Below are positions 8,035 to 16,883 of a stretch of DNA of 64,000 bases, piece by piece. Under the pieces are notes generated by a model that saw only the letters and a list, made by a program, of their open reading frames with translations, searched no databases and was not told where the DNA came from. Positions within the stretch are counted from its first letter, which is position 1; each line of letters starts with the position of its first letter. A program made the position numbers and the translations under genes. Source of the DNA: an uncultured Lachnospiraceae bacterium (GTDB taxonomy: Bacteria > Bacillota > Clostridia > Lachnospirales > Lachnospiraceae); contig CAJUBE010000017.1 in assembly GCA_910584725.1 (NCBI GenBank), forward strand, positions 22,613-86,612, read 5' to 3'.

Positions 8035-8787
8035 ATGGCCAGAGCGGACGAGGTATTCAAGCCGGCGCTTGTGGGAAAGAAGATCCCGATTTTGACGCTG
8101 GACAATAAATGGCACAGACTTTTTACACAGTCGGAATTTACGCCCGAATTAAAGGGGATGGAAAAGACTTTAAACGACATGTTAAAGCGGCAGGCAAAGC
8201 TGAATACAGAGACGAAAGAGCTAAAGAAACTGAAAAAAAAGTTGATGGATGAGGTTGTGCTTCTGGCTGACGTGATGGGGGAGCGTCCCACGAAAAAGCA
8301 GGATAAGGAGATGGCGGATCACAAGCGTCTGATCGAGGAGTGCAATGAAAAGATGGACGCTTACGAGGAGGAGCTGGTAGAACTTCCCAGACAAATCAAT
8401 CAGCTCAACAATCAGCTTATGCTGATTACCATGGACGTATGTTACAAAAAGCTTCAGCAGAATACGAAGGAGCTCTCGGAGATAGAGGAGTGGATCAGCG
8501 GCATCAGACGCGAACTCAAGAAAAAGGTGGTGCGCAAGCAGGAAAAGGAAGCGGTGATCAACAGACTCTACGCGTACATGCATGATATTTTCGGCGCGGA
8601 GGTAATCGAGCTTTTCGACATGCAGTACGATCCGGAGGAAAAATACCGCAGGAAGGAGACCGCAGCCCAGGCGGTAAGCCCGGAAAAGCAGGAAGCGGGA
8701 CAGGAGAAGTCGGCGGGAGAACCGGAGAAAGCAGAACAGGCAGCGCAGTCGGAAAAAGGCGCGGAGCCGGAAAGTAAGAATACATAG
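8035..8787 (+). CDS. Conserved coiled-coil protein downstream of rex, function unknown
   Basis: The protein has 250 residues from ATG 8035, with AAAGGTG at 8020-8026; an in-frame GTG at 8026 is too close to that SD. There is no signal peptide or membrane helix. The N-terminal 40 residues look globular (VGKKIPILTLDNKWHRLF). Residues 45-180 form a long charged coiled coil (KRQAKLNTETKELKKLKKK and similar). The tail, from about residue 205, is an acidic Ala/Glu/Gln-rich disordered stretch. I recognise no enzyme motif. It lies between rex and a terminator, so it is probably expressed with rex. A scaffold or regulatory role would be a guess. Confidence 0.85.
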   Translation: MARADEVFKPALVGKKIPILTLDNKWHRLFTQSEFTPELKGMEKTLNDMLKRQAKLNTETKELKKLKKKLMDEVVLLADVMGERPTKKQDKEMADHKRLIEECNEKMDAYEEELVELPRQINQLNNQLMLITMDVCYKKLQQNTKELSEIEEWISGIRRELKKKVVRKQEKEAVINRLYAYMHDIFGAEVIELFDMQYDPEEKYRRKETAAQAVSPEKQEAGQEKSAGEPEKAEQAAQSEKGAEPESKNT

Positions 8788-8788
8788 A

Positions 8789-8817
8789 CGCCGAAGTCTC
8801 AGGGCTTTGGCGTTTTT
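8789..8817 (+). terminator. Rho-independent terminator after the rex operon
   Basis: CGCCGAAG (8789-8796) pairs with CTTTGGCG (8805-8812), with one G-T pair, followed by TTTTT. It separates rex and its neighbour from alr. Confidence 0.85.
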
Positions 8818-8853
8818 GGCGGATGTGAATAAGATATAACAGGGAGAGAGAAT

Positions 8854-10035
8854 ATGTTAGAAAAATACGAGAGGGTGTATGCGGCGGTAGACCTTTCAAC
8901 GGTGCTTCACAATATGGAGCGGATGCACGAAGCGCTCTCGCCGCAGACTGAGATGATCGGCGTGATTAAGACGGACGGATACGGCCACGGCGCGGTGCCG
9001 ATCGGCAGGGAACTGGAGAAACTGCCCTATGTGTTCGGTTATGCTACAGCGACGGCGGAGGAGGCATTTATCCTGCGGAGGGCCGGGCTTATGAAACCGA
9101 TACTGATTTTGGGATATACCTTTCCTTACAGTTATGAGGAGCTGATCATGCAGAGGATTCGTCCCGCTGTTTTTAGAAAAGATGCGCTGGAGGCTTTGGA
9201 TGCCTGCGCCGAAAAGATGGGGAAAAAGGCGGTTGTGCATGTGAAGGTGGACACGGGAATGTCGCGGATCGGTATCAGGCCGGATGAGGAGGGGCTTTCC
9301 TTTATGGAATGGCTTTTCGGTTTAAAGCATATTGAGGTGGAGGGCATATTTACCCATTTTGCGAGGGCGGATGAGGCGGATCAAACCCCGGCGCTCGCAC
9401 AGTTAGAACAGTTTACGGCGTTTGTTGCGGAGGCGGAGCGAAGGGTGGGAAAACAGATTCCGTTTAAGCACTGTTCCAACAGCGCGGGCATTCTCACCTT
9501 GCCGCAGGCGAATCTTTCCCTGGTTCGCGCGGGTATTACGCTGTACGGTTTGTCTCCTTCTGAGGAGGTGACAAGAGATATTCTTTCTCTGCGCCCTGTG
9601 TTATCGCTGAAAAGCAGGCTGGTCTATGTAAAGGAAATTGAGGCGGGGACGCCAGTAAGCTACGGGGGCACATTTGTGGCGAAGGAGCGGATGCGGATTG
9701 CCACTGTGCCAGTGGGCTACGGGGACGGCTATCCGAGAAGCCTTTCAGGCAAAGGCAGCGTGTTGATCCGGGGGAAGCGCGCCTCCATCCTGGGAAGAAT
9801 CTGCATGGATCAGTTTATGGTGGATGTGTCGGCAATTCCCGGCGTGACGGAGGGAGATGAAGTGACTCTGATCGGCGCAGACGGCGGGGAGGAGATTACC
9901 ATGGAGGAGCTTGGGGCGTTTTCCGGCAGGTTTAACTATGAACTGGCCTGCGATCTCGGGAAGCGGATTCCAAGGGTTTATCTCAAGGGCGGGGAAATTG
10001 TCTGTACGGCGGATGATTACGGGGAGAGCCTGTAA
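8854..10035 (+). CDS. alr: Alanine racemase
   Basis: The protein has 393 residues, the normal length. It interconverts L- and D-alanine for peptidoglycan, using PLP. The PLP lysine is Lys39 in VIKTDGYGHG. The second catalytic residue, Tyr270, lies in PVSYGGTF. Other family marks are VDTGMSRIG, HCSNSAG, RAGITLYGLSP, VPVGYGDGYPR and GRICMDQFMVD. An SD-like AGGGAGAGAG lies before the ATG. As in Bacillus, alr is followed by the mazF/ndoA toxin gene, but the antitoxin gene usually found between them is missing here. Confidence 0.97.
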   Translation: MLEKYERVYAAVDLSTVLHNMERMHEALSPQTEMIGVIKTDGYGHGAVPIGRELEKLPYVFGYATATAEEAFILRRAGLMKPILILGYTFPYSYEELIMQRIRPAVFRKDALEALDACAEKMGKKAVVHVKVDTGMSRIGIRPDEEGLSFMEWLFGLKHIEVEGIFTHFARADEADQTPALAQLEQFTAFVAEAERRVGKQIPFKHCSNSAGILTLPQANLSLVRAGITLYGLSPSEEVTRDILSLRPVLSLKSRLVYVKEIEAGTPVSYGGTFVAKERMRIATVPVGYGDGYPRSLSGKGSVLIRGKRASILGRICMDQFMVDVSAIPGVTEGDEVTLIGADGGEEITMEELGAFSGRFNYELACDLGKRIPRVYLKGGEIVCTADDYGESL

Positions 10036-10151
10036 GCGCGCGTGTGGAAAAACGTATCATTATCCTGTATACGACCGAAAAAGACGGCAATACTATTGCT
10101 GGTAACAGGAAAACAGTGAGAGTAGCGAAATGTCAAAGGAAGTGTAAGGTA

Positions 10152-10499
10152 ATGAGAAGAGGAGATATTTATTATGCGGATCTGCGCCCGGTAGTTGGGT
10201 CGGAGCAGGGCGGCGTGCGCCCGGTGCTTATTATACAGAATGATGTGGGAAACAGGCACAGCCCCACGGTGATCTGTGCCGCTATCACATCGAAGATGAA
10301 CAAGGCAAAGCTTCCCACCCACATAGAGCTGAGTGCTGGAAAGTATGATATGGTGAAGGATTCCGTCATTCTTTTGGAGCAGCTGCGCACCATAGATAAG
10401 CAGCGTCTCAAGGACAGAGTCTGCCATCTGGATTCGGATATCATGCGGGCAGTCAATGAGGGACTAATGATCAGTCTGGAGCTGGGTACAGGTACATAA
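10152..10499 (+). CDS. mazF: MazF/EndoA-family endoribonuclease toxin
   Basis: The protein has 115 residues from ATG 10152, with AAAGGAAG at 10135-10142. The frame is open another 36 codons upstream, but that part is not MazF-like. Family marks are MRRGDIYYADL, the loop PVVGSEQGGVRPVLIIQND, NRHSPTVICAAIT, LPTHIEL, the catalytic-region run DSVILLEQLRTIDK and ISLELG. Such enzymes cut mRNA at short sequences, UACAU for Bacillus EndoA. The alr-mazF order is ancestral in Firmicutes. Only 116 nt separate the two genes, too little for a MazE-type antitoxin, and none was seen downstream either. The toxin may be held in check by a distant antitoxin or may have another role. Confidence 0.93.
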   Translation: MRRGDIYYADLRPVVGSEQGGVRPVLIIQNDVGNRHSPTVICAAITSKMNKAKLPTHIELSAGKYDMVKDSVILLEQLRTIDKQRLKDRVCHLDSDIMRAVNEGLMISLELGTGT

Positions 10500-10564
10500 G
10501 ATGGGAATTGCAAACGGATTCTGCATTGGAAACGTGAAGGTAAGGAACGGTTCGGGCGGGCGAT

Positions 10565-10593
10565 TTGACACACAGAGTAATAATTGATATGAT
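10565..10593 (+). promoter_or_regulatory. SigmaA promoter for the CBS/CorC membrane protein
   Basis: TTGACA (10565-10570), a 17-nt spacer and TATGAT (10588-10593), 57 nt before the start codon at 10650. Confidence 0.75.
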
Positions 10594-10649
10594 ATCAGGG
10601 TCGAAAAGTTATGATATTTATTTACTAGAGGAGGATACAAATAAACACT

Positions 10650-12038
10650 ATGGAAGACGGCGGCTCGGGCAGTAACAGCATCCTGTGGTTTGTGTTCATG
10701 CTGATTCTGGAGATGGTTTTTTACGGATTCAGCACGGCAATGCAAAATCGCAGGGGGACGGAGAGAGAGGACGGCGCAGGCGGGGAGGAACCCGAAGAGC
10801 AGACAGCAAAGCAGAAAAAGAAACAGGAAAGACTGGCTTATATGATGGAGCAGCATGCGGCTTATGCTACGGCGACACAGCTCGGTGTGGTGACCATCAA
10901 TCTGCTGCTGGGTGCGTTTATTCTGTACCGGCTAAACAGATATTTTTCCTTTTTGGTATCGGATCAGGTACACGCGCGTTTCGGTGCGCTCTCCGTGTGG
11001 CAGATGCAGGCGGTGGCGGTGGCGGTACCATTCCTTGTAACGATTTTTCTTCTGTACATAATTATGACGATCGGTGTGATGGTGCCGAAGAAGGCGGCTG
11101 CGAAGCATCCGGACAAATGGCTTCACGCGCTGGTGAATCCGTTTTATTACTATGTGCGGATTGTATCGCCGTTCAGCAGCCTGATCTTTGTCTCGTCAAA
11201 GATGGTTCTGCATCTGTTCGGCGTGCGGGACGCCGATGACAGGGAGGATGTGACGGAAGAAGAAATCCTCTCCATGGTGAGCGTGGGGCATGAGCAGGGA
11301 ATTCTGCACGCCAGTGAGGCGGAGATGATCACCAATATTTTTGAGTACGGCGACAAGGAAGCCAAGGATATCATGATCAACCGCAACAATCTGATCGCCA
11401 TAGACTGCACCATGACGCTGCAGGAGGCTGCGGCCTTTATCGTGGGGGCGCACAACAGCCGTTTTCCCGTTTACGACGAGACCATAGACCATATCATCGG
11501 CATCCTGCACTTGAAGGACGTGATGCGGATGCAGATGAACGAAAAGATGCGTAACCGCCCCATCGGAAAAATCAAAGGGCTTCTGCGGGAACCGCGGTTT
11601 ATTACGGAGAAACGTAAGATCAACGATCTCTTTCAGGTTATGCAGAAGGAAAAGATACAGATGGTCATCGTCATCGACGAGTATGGGCAGACGGCCGGGC
11701 TGGTGGCTCTGGAGGATATTTTGGAGGAGATCGTCGGCAACATTCAGGATGAGTATGACGAGGACGCGACCTATATCAAAGAGAGCGGAACGGATCATTA
11801 TGTGATTCAGGGCATGATGCCGCTGGAGGAATTGGAGGAAAAGCTGCAGATTTCTTTCGAGGATGAACCCTTTGATACGGTGAACGGTTTTGTAATCTCA
11901 AGGTTGGAGCATATCCCCGAGGAGGGTGAGGATTTCGAGTTTACTTACAGCGGCTATACCTTCCGCATTATGGAGGTGAAGGATCATATGATCCAAAGCG
12001 TGTCTGCAAGAAAGGACAGGGAAGAGACGGAAACGTAA
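10650..12038 (+). CDS. CNNM/HlyC-CorC family membrane protein with CBS pair
   Basis: The protein has 462 residues. The N-terminal third has membrane helices: one at about residues 10-28, one near TINLLLGAFILYRL, and one in FLVTIFLLYIIMTIGVM followed by VPKKAAAKH, a DUF21 hallmark. A CBS pair follows: KDIMINRNNLIAID, then HNSRFPVYDETIDHIIGILHLKD, and later MVIVIDEYGQTAGLVALEDILEEIVGNI. The C-terminal CorC_HlyC domain is present (YVIQGMMPLEELEEKL). Proteins of this class are linked to magnesium or cobalt efflux and nucleotide sensing; many are misnamed hemolysin. SD GAGGAGGAT lies 13 nt before ATG, slightly far. The gene has its own promoter and precedes yebC by 104 nt. Confidence 0.92.
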   Translation: MEDGGSGSNSILWFVFMLILEMVFYGFSTAMQNRRGTEREDGAGGEEPEEQTAKQKKKQERLAYMMEQHAAYATATQLGVVTINLLLGAFILYRLNRYFSFLVSDQVHARFGALSVWQMQAVAVAVPFLVTIFLLYIIMTIGVMVPKKAAAKHPDKWLHALVNPFYYYVRIVSPFSSLIFVSSKMVLHLFGVRDADDREDVTEEEILSMVSVGHEQGILHASEAEMITNIFEYGDKEAKDIMINRNNLIAIDCTMTLQEAAAFIVGAHNSRFPVYDETIDHIIGILHLKDVMRMQMNEKMRNRPIGKIKGLLREPRFITEKRKINDLFQVMQKEKIQMVIVIDEYGQTAGLVALEDILEEIVGNIQDEYDEDATYIKESGTDHYVIQGMMPLEELEEKLQISFEDEPFDTVNGFVISRLEHIPEEGEDFEFTYSGYTFRIMEVKDHMIQSVSARKDREETET

Positions 12039-12142
12039 TCTGTCAAGAGGAACAGACAAGAAAAGAAACGGAATCTGCCATATGGCGGATTTGCAGATAA
12101 ATAAATCATAACATACAGAAGGTTTGGAAAGGATGGAAAAAG

Positions 12143-12871
12143 ATGTCAGGACATTCAAAATTTGCGAATATTAAGCACAAGAAGGAGAAGAACGACGCGG
12201 CGAAGGGTAAGATTTTTACCATCATCGGCAGAGAAATTGCGGTGGCGGTGAAGGAGGGAGGTCCGGATCCTGCGAACAATTTCAAGCTGGCGCAGGTGAT
12301 TGCCAAGGCTAAGGCAAATAACATGCCAAACGATACCATCGACAGGGGCATTAAAAAAGCGGCCGGAGAAGGCGGAAACGTGGATTATAAGTATGTCACT
12401 TACGAAGGCTACGGTCCGAACGGCGTGGCTATTATTGTGGACGCGCTGACGGACAATACCAATCGGACGGCCGCCAATGTGAGAAGTGCCTTCACCAAAG
12501 GCAACGGCAGCATCGGCACACAGGGCTGCGTCTCCTTTATGTTCGACAAGAAGGGGCTGATCATCATTGACAAGGAAGAGTGTGAGATGGACGCGGACGA
12601 TCTGATGATGACCGCGCTTGACGCTGGTGCGGAGGATTTCTCCGAGGAGGAGGACAGCTATGAGGTTTACACCGATCCCGACCAGTGGAGCGAGGTGGAT
12701 GCGGCTTTGAAAGAGGCCGGGGTTGTGCCGATGTCCTCCGAGGTGACGATGATCCCGCAGACATGGGTGGAGCTGACGGACGAGGGAGCCATCAAGAATC
12801 TGCAGAGGACGCTGGATCTGCTGGAGGATGACGACGACGTGCAGGCGGTATACCATAACTGGGACGAATAA
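12143..12871 (+). CDS. yebC: YebC/PmpR family (TACO1-like) translation or transcription factor
   Basis: The protein has 242 residues, full length. It begins with the highly conserved SGHSKFANIKHKKEKNDAAK and continues with FTIIGREIAVAVKEGG, ANNMPNDTIDRGIKKA and YEGYGPNGVAIIVDALTDN. The acidic C-terminal region (TLDLLEDDDDVQAVYHN) is typical. Family members have been described as DNA-binding regulators, and the bacterial YebC2 branch as a ribosome-associated factor that helps polyproline translation; which applies here cannot be read from the sequence. Spacing of 104 nt suggests it shares a transcript with the CBS protein. A family A repeat begins 2 nt after the stop. Confidence 0.95.
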   Translation: MSGHSKFANIKHKKEKNDAAKGKIFTIIGREIAVAVKEGGPDPANNFKLAQVIAKAKANNMPNDTIDRGIKKAAGEGGNVDYKYVTYEGYGPNGVAIIVDALTDNTNRTAANVRSAFTKGNGSIGTQGCVSFMFDKKGLIIIDKEECEMDADDLMMTALDAGAEDFSEEEDSYEVYTDPDQWSEVDAALKEAGVVPMSSEVTMIPQTWVELTDEGAIKNLQRTLDLLEDDDDVQAVYHNWDE

Positions 12872-12873
12872 CC

Positions 12874-13005
12874 GTGTGAGACGGAGTTGCAAGGCAACTC
12901 CGTCTCACACTGGAGAATGCCATAAAGCGGCATTCTCCGACATAGACGGGACGCCAAGAAGTACTAAGTCTCGTGTGAGAGAATGCCTGAAAAGCGGCAT
13001 TCTCT
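12874..13005 (+). repeat. Family A intergenic palindromic repeat, composite copy
   Basis: A 17-bp perfect stem GTGTGAGACGGAGTTGC / GCAACTCCGTCTCACAC (12874-12910) is followed by GGAGAATGCC/GGCATTCTCC (12912-12938). A truncated second unit then keeps the GACGGGACGCCAAGAAG segment and ends in AGAGAATGCC/GGCATTCTCT (12978-13005). There is no T-run. It fills the gap between yebC and the metY-like gene. Confidence 0.9.
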
Positions 13006-13029
13006 GCATAACGTAAAGGAGAGAAAGGT

Positions 13030-14295
13030 ATGAAGAAAGAGACAATCTGCATCCAGTCGGGGTGGAAGCCGAAAAATGGGGAGGCGAGGGTGCTTCCGAT
13101 CTACCAGAGCACGACTTTTAAATATGAGAGTTCCGAACAGATGGGGCGGCTTTTTGATCTGGAGGAGAGCGGGTATTTTTACACCCGGCTGCAGAATCCG
13201 ACCAATGACTTTGTGGCGCAGAAGATCTGCGAGCTGGAGGGCGGTGTGGCGGCCATGCTCACATCCTCAGGGCAGGCGGCAAACCATTATGCGGTTTTCA
13301 ATATCTGTGAGGCGGGCGACCATGTGGTGATGAGCTCCACGGTCTACGGCGGCAGTTTTAATCTGATCACCTGTACCATGAAGAAGATGGGAATCGAATG
13401 CACGGTGGTGGATCCCGACGCGCCGGCGCAGGAATTGGAGAAGGCTTTCCGGGATAATACAAAATGTGTGTTTGCGGAGACCATTGCGAATCCCGCGCTG
13501 GTAGTGCTGGACATAGAGAAATTTGCGAAGCTGGCCCATACCCATCAGGTGCCTTTGATTGTGGACAATACGTTTGCCACGCCGATCAACTGCAATCCTT
13601 TCATGTGGGGCGCGGATATCGTGACCCACTCCACCACGAAATACATGGACGGACACGCCATGGCTGTGGGCGGCTGTATCGTGGATTCCGGCAATTTTGA
13701 CTGGGCGGCTTATCCGGAGAAATTTCCGGGGCTGTGCACGCCGGATGAATCCTATCACGGTATCGTCTATACGGAAAAGTTCGGGAAAGCGGCATATATC
13801 ACAAAGGCGACGAGCCAGCTGATGCGTGATCTCGGCTCGATCCAGTCACCCCAGAATGCGTTTTTACTGAATGTGGGGCTGGAGACGCTGCCTCTGCGCA
13901 TGGAGAGACACTGTTATAACGCGCAGAAGTGTGCGGAATTTCTGCAGAGCCATGAGAAAGTGGCATGGGTGAATTATCCGGGGCTTCCCGGGAACAAATA
14001 TTATGAGCTGGCGAAAAAGTATATGCCGAACGGCACCTGTGGCGTGATTTCTTTCGGCCTGAAGGGCGGCAGGGAAGCTGCCGCAAAGATGATGGATCGT
14101 CTGGAGATGGCGGCGATTGTGACTCATGTGGCGGACGCCAGGACGAGCGTGCTGCACCCGGCCAGCCATACACACAGGCAGATGAATGATGAGCAGTTGA
14201 AAGAGGCGGGGGTAGCGCCCGATCTGATCAGGCTTTCTGTGGGGATCGAGCATATCGACGACATTATTGCGGATCTTTCACAGTCGCTCGCATAG
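13030..14295 (+). CDS. metY: O-acetylhomoserine sulfhydrylase-like PLP enzyme (Cys/Met metabolism family)
   Basis: The protein has 421 residues. Fold-type I PLP enzyme of the Cys/Met metabolism family: YTRLQNPTND near the N-terminus, MLTSSGQAANH, the sheet residue region VDNTFATP, and the Schiff-base lysine in THSTTKYMDGHA. The C-terminal RLSVGIEHIDDIIADL is standard. The HSTTKYxDGH form and the length favour O-acetylhomoserine aminocarboxypropyltransferase (MetY: O-acetylhomoserine plus sulfide to homocysteine) over cystathionine enzymes, though methionine gamma-lyase activity cannot be excluded. SD GGAGAG lies just before the ATG. Family A repeats flank it on both sides. Homocysteine from this enzyme would feed metH at 47687. 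Confidence 0.88.
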   Translation: MKKETICIQSGWKPKNGEARVLPIYQSTTFKYESSEQMGRLFDLEESGYFYTRLQNPTNDFVAQKICELEGGVAAMLTSSGQAANHYAVFNICEAGDHVVMSSTVYGGSFNLITCTMKKMGIECTVVDPDAPAQELEKAFRDNTKCVFAETIANPALVVLDIEKFAKLAHTHQVPLIVDNTFATPINCNPFMWGADIVTHSTTKYMDGHAMAVGGCIVDSGNFDWAAYPEKFPGLCTPDESYHGIVYTEKFGKAAYITKATSQLMRDLGSIQSPQNAFLLNVGLETLPLRMERHCYNAQKCAEFLQSHEKVAWVNYPGLPGNKYYELAKKYMPNGTCGVISFGLKGGREAAAKMMDRLEMAAIVTHVADARTSVLHPASHTHRQMNDEQLKEAGVAPDLIRLSVGIEHIDDIIADLSQSLA

Positions 14296-14408
14296 CGTGA
14301 AAAGTGCTTCTAAAGACGTCCCGCCATAGGACGGAGACGCAAAGTCAGCAAGCTGACTTGGAAGCACTAAGTTTCACGCAGGAGAATGCCTGAAATGCGG
14401 CATTCTCC
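14293..14408 (+). repeat. Family A intergenic palindromic repeat
   Basis: The TAG stop of the upstream gene (14293-14295) is also the left end of the repeat (TAGCGTGAAAAG). The outer stem CGTGAAA/TTTCACG and GTGCTTC/GAAGCAC encloses an extra AAGTCAGC/GCTGACTT hairpin. The second hairpin is GGAGAATGCC/GGCATTCTCC (14381-14408). Confidence 0.92.
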
Positions 14409-14440
14409 GGATATTTGGTTCAGAAGAGAAGGATAACATT

Positions 14441-15916
14441 ATGACATATCGGAAAACTTGGTTTGATTATGTGCTCTGGGCGGTTTACGCGGGTGTCTGC
14501 GTGATACTTTTGGCCTATGTAGGAAACCGTATCTATGTATCCTATGTGGGGGCACCGCTCGCAACGCTTGGTACATTTCTGCCGTTTCCGCTGCTTCTGT
14601 GCATCTATGTGGGGATTCGGCTGTCCTCACAGGCAATGCGAAAGAAATATCATATGTCTGCTCATACGGCTGCGATAACAGAGTCCCTTGTCGTTTCAGT
14701 ATCCTTTGTCTTTGGTCTTATCATAAGATTGAGGGAGGGGCTTCTTATGGCGCCAATTTATGAGTCGGCGCCTTCTTTCGAGCCGGGAGAATACTACGAA
14801 ATGGCGGTTGTGAGGGCCGGAGCAGAGAGTCCGGCGCTGGCGCACGGGCTGAGTGATCTGTTTGTGCGCAGTCTCCGGGGCGTTTTTTCCTTTCTGGGAA
14901 ACAGTATGATGGCGGCTATGCTGTTTCAGATTTTATTGCAGCTGCTTATTTTGCTGTTTGCCTATCTCACCGTAAGAAAAGCTGCGGGGCGGTTCGCTGC
15001 CTGCACGGTGCTTTTACTGTTGGCCTTTTCTAATGTTTTTATCCGTAAGATTTATGTGATTGATCCTGCGTGTATGCTGCTGGCGGTATTGACGGTGGGA
15101 CTTTGGCTTGTTCTCAGTTTTGTGAAGGAGTCGCTTGGTGGAAAGGGCGGGCTTGGCAGTCTGCCGGGGGCAGCGTTTTTGGGAATCGTTTTGGGACTAT
15201 TATGCTATCTGGAAATGGGGCTTCTGCTTCTGTTTCTGTTTTTTGCGGGGCTGTTTACCGGGAAAATGAGTGGCGGCGGACGGAAACGTCTGGTCGGGAG
15301 TCTGTTTCTCACATTGGCAGGCAGTGCGGTTGGATTCCTTTGCGCAATCGGGATTGATGTGTCCTTCAGCGGCATCAGCTTCGAACAGGGGTTTATGACA
15401 TGGATGGCGCCTTATCTTTCTGTGGGAATGGAAGCGAGGATGTCTGGTGCCATCGGGGCGGCGTATCCCTTTTTTGCGGTTCTTTTCCTGTTGGCAGCTT
15501 TTCTTGGATTTGAATTTATACGGGGAAGCAGGGAACAGGATTTTACGCTGTGGTTTCTGCCCTGTATTCTGGTATCGCCCGCTTTCTTTTTGGATTTCAG
15601 CGTCGTGGGATTTGGCGGTGCGGCGCTGTTTTTCTGGACTGTCATGGCGGCGCTGGGGTTGAAGAATGCGGTGTTTGGCGGGCAGGCGGAAGCATTGCGG
15701 GAGAAGATTGAGGAGATCAACGCGGCGGCTGTGCCTATTCCTGCCGCAAATCCCGTGGCGGCGGCGTCCGCGGAGAAAAAACCGCGCTTTCTCGAAAATC
15801 CTCTGCCGCTTCCGAAAAAGCATGTGAAGCGGGAAATGGATTACGATTACGAGGTGGCGGAGACGGATATGCACTATCAAGTAGAAGTTGCCGAAGGGGA
15901 TGATTTTGACTTATAA
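14441..15916 (+). CDS. Polytopic membrane protein, possibly glycosyltransferase-like, function unknown
   Basis: The protein has 491 residues with about ten predicted membrane helices, the first at residues 9-27 (VLWAVYAGVCVILLAYV). The first exoplasmic loop (SAPSFEPGEYYEMAVVRAG) resembles the early loop of PMT/ArnT-type glycosyltransferases, but no clear catalytic pair was identified. A cytosolic tail from about residue 410 is Ala-rich, then contains ENPLPLPKKHVKREMDYDY and ends acidic. I believe I have seen this tail in other Lachnospiraceae membrane proteins, though I have no search to back that. SD AGAAGGA precedes the ATG. It lies between a family A repeat and a terminator, so it is probably monocistronic. 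Confidence 0.82.
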   Translation: MTYRKTWFDYVLWAVYAGVCVILLAYVGNRIYVSYVGAPLATLGTFLPFPLLLCIYVGIRLSSQAMRKKYHMSAHTAAITESLVVSVSFVFGLIIRLREGLLMAPIYESAPSFEPGEYYEMAVVRAGAESPALAHGLSDLFVRSLRGVFSFLGNSMMAAMLFQILLQLLILLFAYLTVRKAAGRFAACTVLLLLAFSNVFIRKIYVIDPACMLLAVLTVGLWLVLSFVKESLGGKGGLGSLPGAAFLGIVLGLLCYLEMGLLLLFLFFAGLFTGKMSGGGRKRLVGSLFLTLAGSAVGFLCAIGIDVSFSGISFEQGFMTWMAPYLSVGMEARMSGAIGAAYPFFAVLFLLAAFLGFEFIRGSREQDFTLWFLPCILVSPAFFLDFSVVGFGGAALFFWTVMAALGLKNAVFGGQAEALREKIEEINAAAVPIPAANPVAAASAEKKPRFLENPLPLPKKHVKREMDYDYEVAETDMHYQVEVAEGDDFDL

Positions 15917-15953
15917 AGTAATCGCTTATATTATTTCATAAATGCGTCATACT

Positions 15954-15982
15954 AAGAGAGAGTCAGACGGGCTCTCTTTTTT
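15954..15982 (+). terminator. Rho-independent terminator
   Basis: AAGAGAG (15954-15960) pairs with CTCTCTT (15972-15978), followed by T-rich sequence. It ends the membrane-protein transcript. Confidence 0.8.
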
Positions 15983-15990
15983 GCGCGCTT

Positions 15991-16102
15991 AAGCAGAGAC
16001 GGAAAACGGCAGAGACAGGATGTATGCTTGCATACAAGACTGCCTATGACGGTTTACGGTGAGCAACGCGAACGAGAGATACGGAGTATCTCGAGTCTGC
16101 TT
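15991..16102 (+). repeat. Family B palindromic element, left copy before tepA
   Basis: The ends AAGCAGAGAC (15991) and GAGTCTGCTT (ending 16102) pair. Inside are TGTATGC/GCATACA and GAGATAC/GTATCTC hairpins. It is similar, in inverted orientation, to 16880-17046 on the other side of tepA. The core shared words are ATGCTTGCAT-like and AAGACTG-CTATGAC. Confidence 0.75.
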
Positions 16103-16139
16103 ATGGGGCAGCCAAATTGAGACAGAAAGGAGCACATGT

Positions 16140-16883
16140 ATGGGAAACAATAAGAACTCGAAAAGCAAGGACAACCAGAACAGGGACGAAAATGAAAAGG
16201 AAAAAGAAAAAAAGCGGGAGAATGAGAAGCAGAGGGACGAGCGGATTGAGAAGGTAGGGCAGGTGACTTTGGATGAGAACGCCCAGCACCATAAAATTCA
16301 TCTGCTCACGATCATCGGTGAAGTCGAGGGGCACGACAATTTGAGCAGCAATGCAAAGACTACAAAGTACGAGCACATTCTGCCCCAGCTTGCGGCGATC
16401 GAGGACAGCGGCGAGGTGGACGGCGTGCTGATTCTATTAAACACCATGGGCGGCGACGTGGAAGCGGGATTGGCTATCGCGGAGATGATCGCCTCTTTGA
16501 GCAAGCCGACGGTTTCCCTGGTGCTTGGCGGAAGCCATTCCATCGGCGTGCCGATTGCGGTGAGCACGGACTACTCCTATATTGTGCCTACGGGAACCAT
16601 GGTGATCCATCCGGTGCGCTTAAGCGGTATGGTGATCGGCGTACAGCAGACTTTCGATTACTTTAAGCAGATTCAGAACCGCATCACGGGCTTTGTCTGT
16701 GAGCACTGTAAGATTCCGAAACCTCGTTTGGAGGAGCTGATGATGGAGACGGGGATGTTGACGAAGGATGTGGGTACGGTGCTTGTGGGCAGAGAGGCGG
16801 TGGAGGAAGGCATTATCTGTGAGGTAGGCGGTATCAGCGACGCCATCGCAAAGCTCCATGATATGATACCGGACAGAGTATAA
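16140..16883 (+). CDS. tepA: TepA-like ClpP-class serine peptidase
   Basis: The protein has 247 residues from ATG 16140, with AAGGAG at 16127-16132. Residues 1-40 are a very charged Lys/Glu/Arg/Asn-rich leader. The ClpP/crotonase fold follows: IHLLTIIGEVEGHD, GVLILLNTMGGDVEAGLAIAEMI, the nucleophile region LVLGGSHSIGVPIA (probable Ser134) and TGTMVIHPVR (His157). Bacillus TepA (YmfB) has the same plan and also lies upstream of spoIIIE, as here. Its role has been proposed in export or in degradation of a spore protein. The gene is bracketed by two inverted family B repeats. Activity as a protease is inferred from the motif. Confidence 0.9.
   Translation: MGNNKNSKSKDNQNRDENEKEKEKKRENEKQRDERIEKVGQVTLDENAQHHKIHLLTIIGEVEGHDNLSSNAKTTKYEHILPQLAAIEDSGEVDGVLILLNTMGGDVEAGLAIAEMIASLSKPTVSLVLGGSHSIGVPIAVSTDYSYIVPTGTMVIHPVRLSGMVIGVQQTFDYFKQIQNRITGFVCEHCKIPKPRLEELMMETGMLTKDVGTVLVGREAVEEGIICEVGGISDAIAKLHDMIPDRV

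Noticed and set aside
10044..10151. Antitoxin coded in the open frame before mazF
   Set aside because: Only 36 codons, in frame with mazF, no SD, unlike MazE.
12912..12938. Family A hairpins as rho-independent terminators
   Set aside because: Stable stems but no T-run after any copy.
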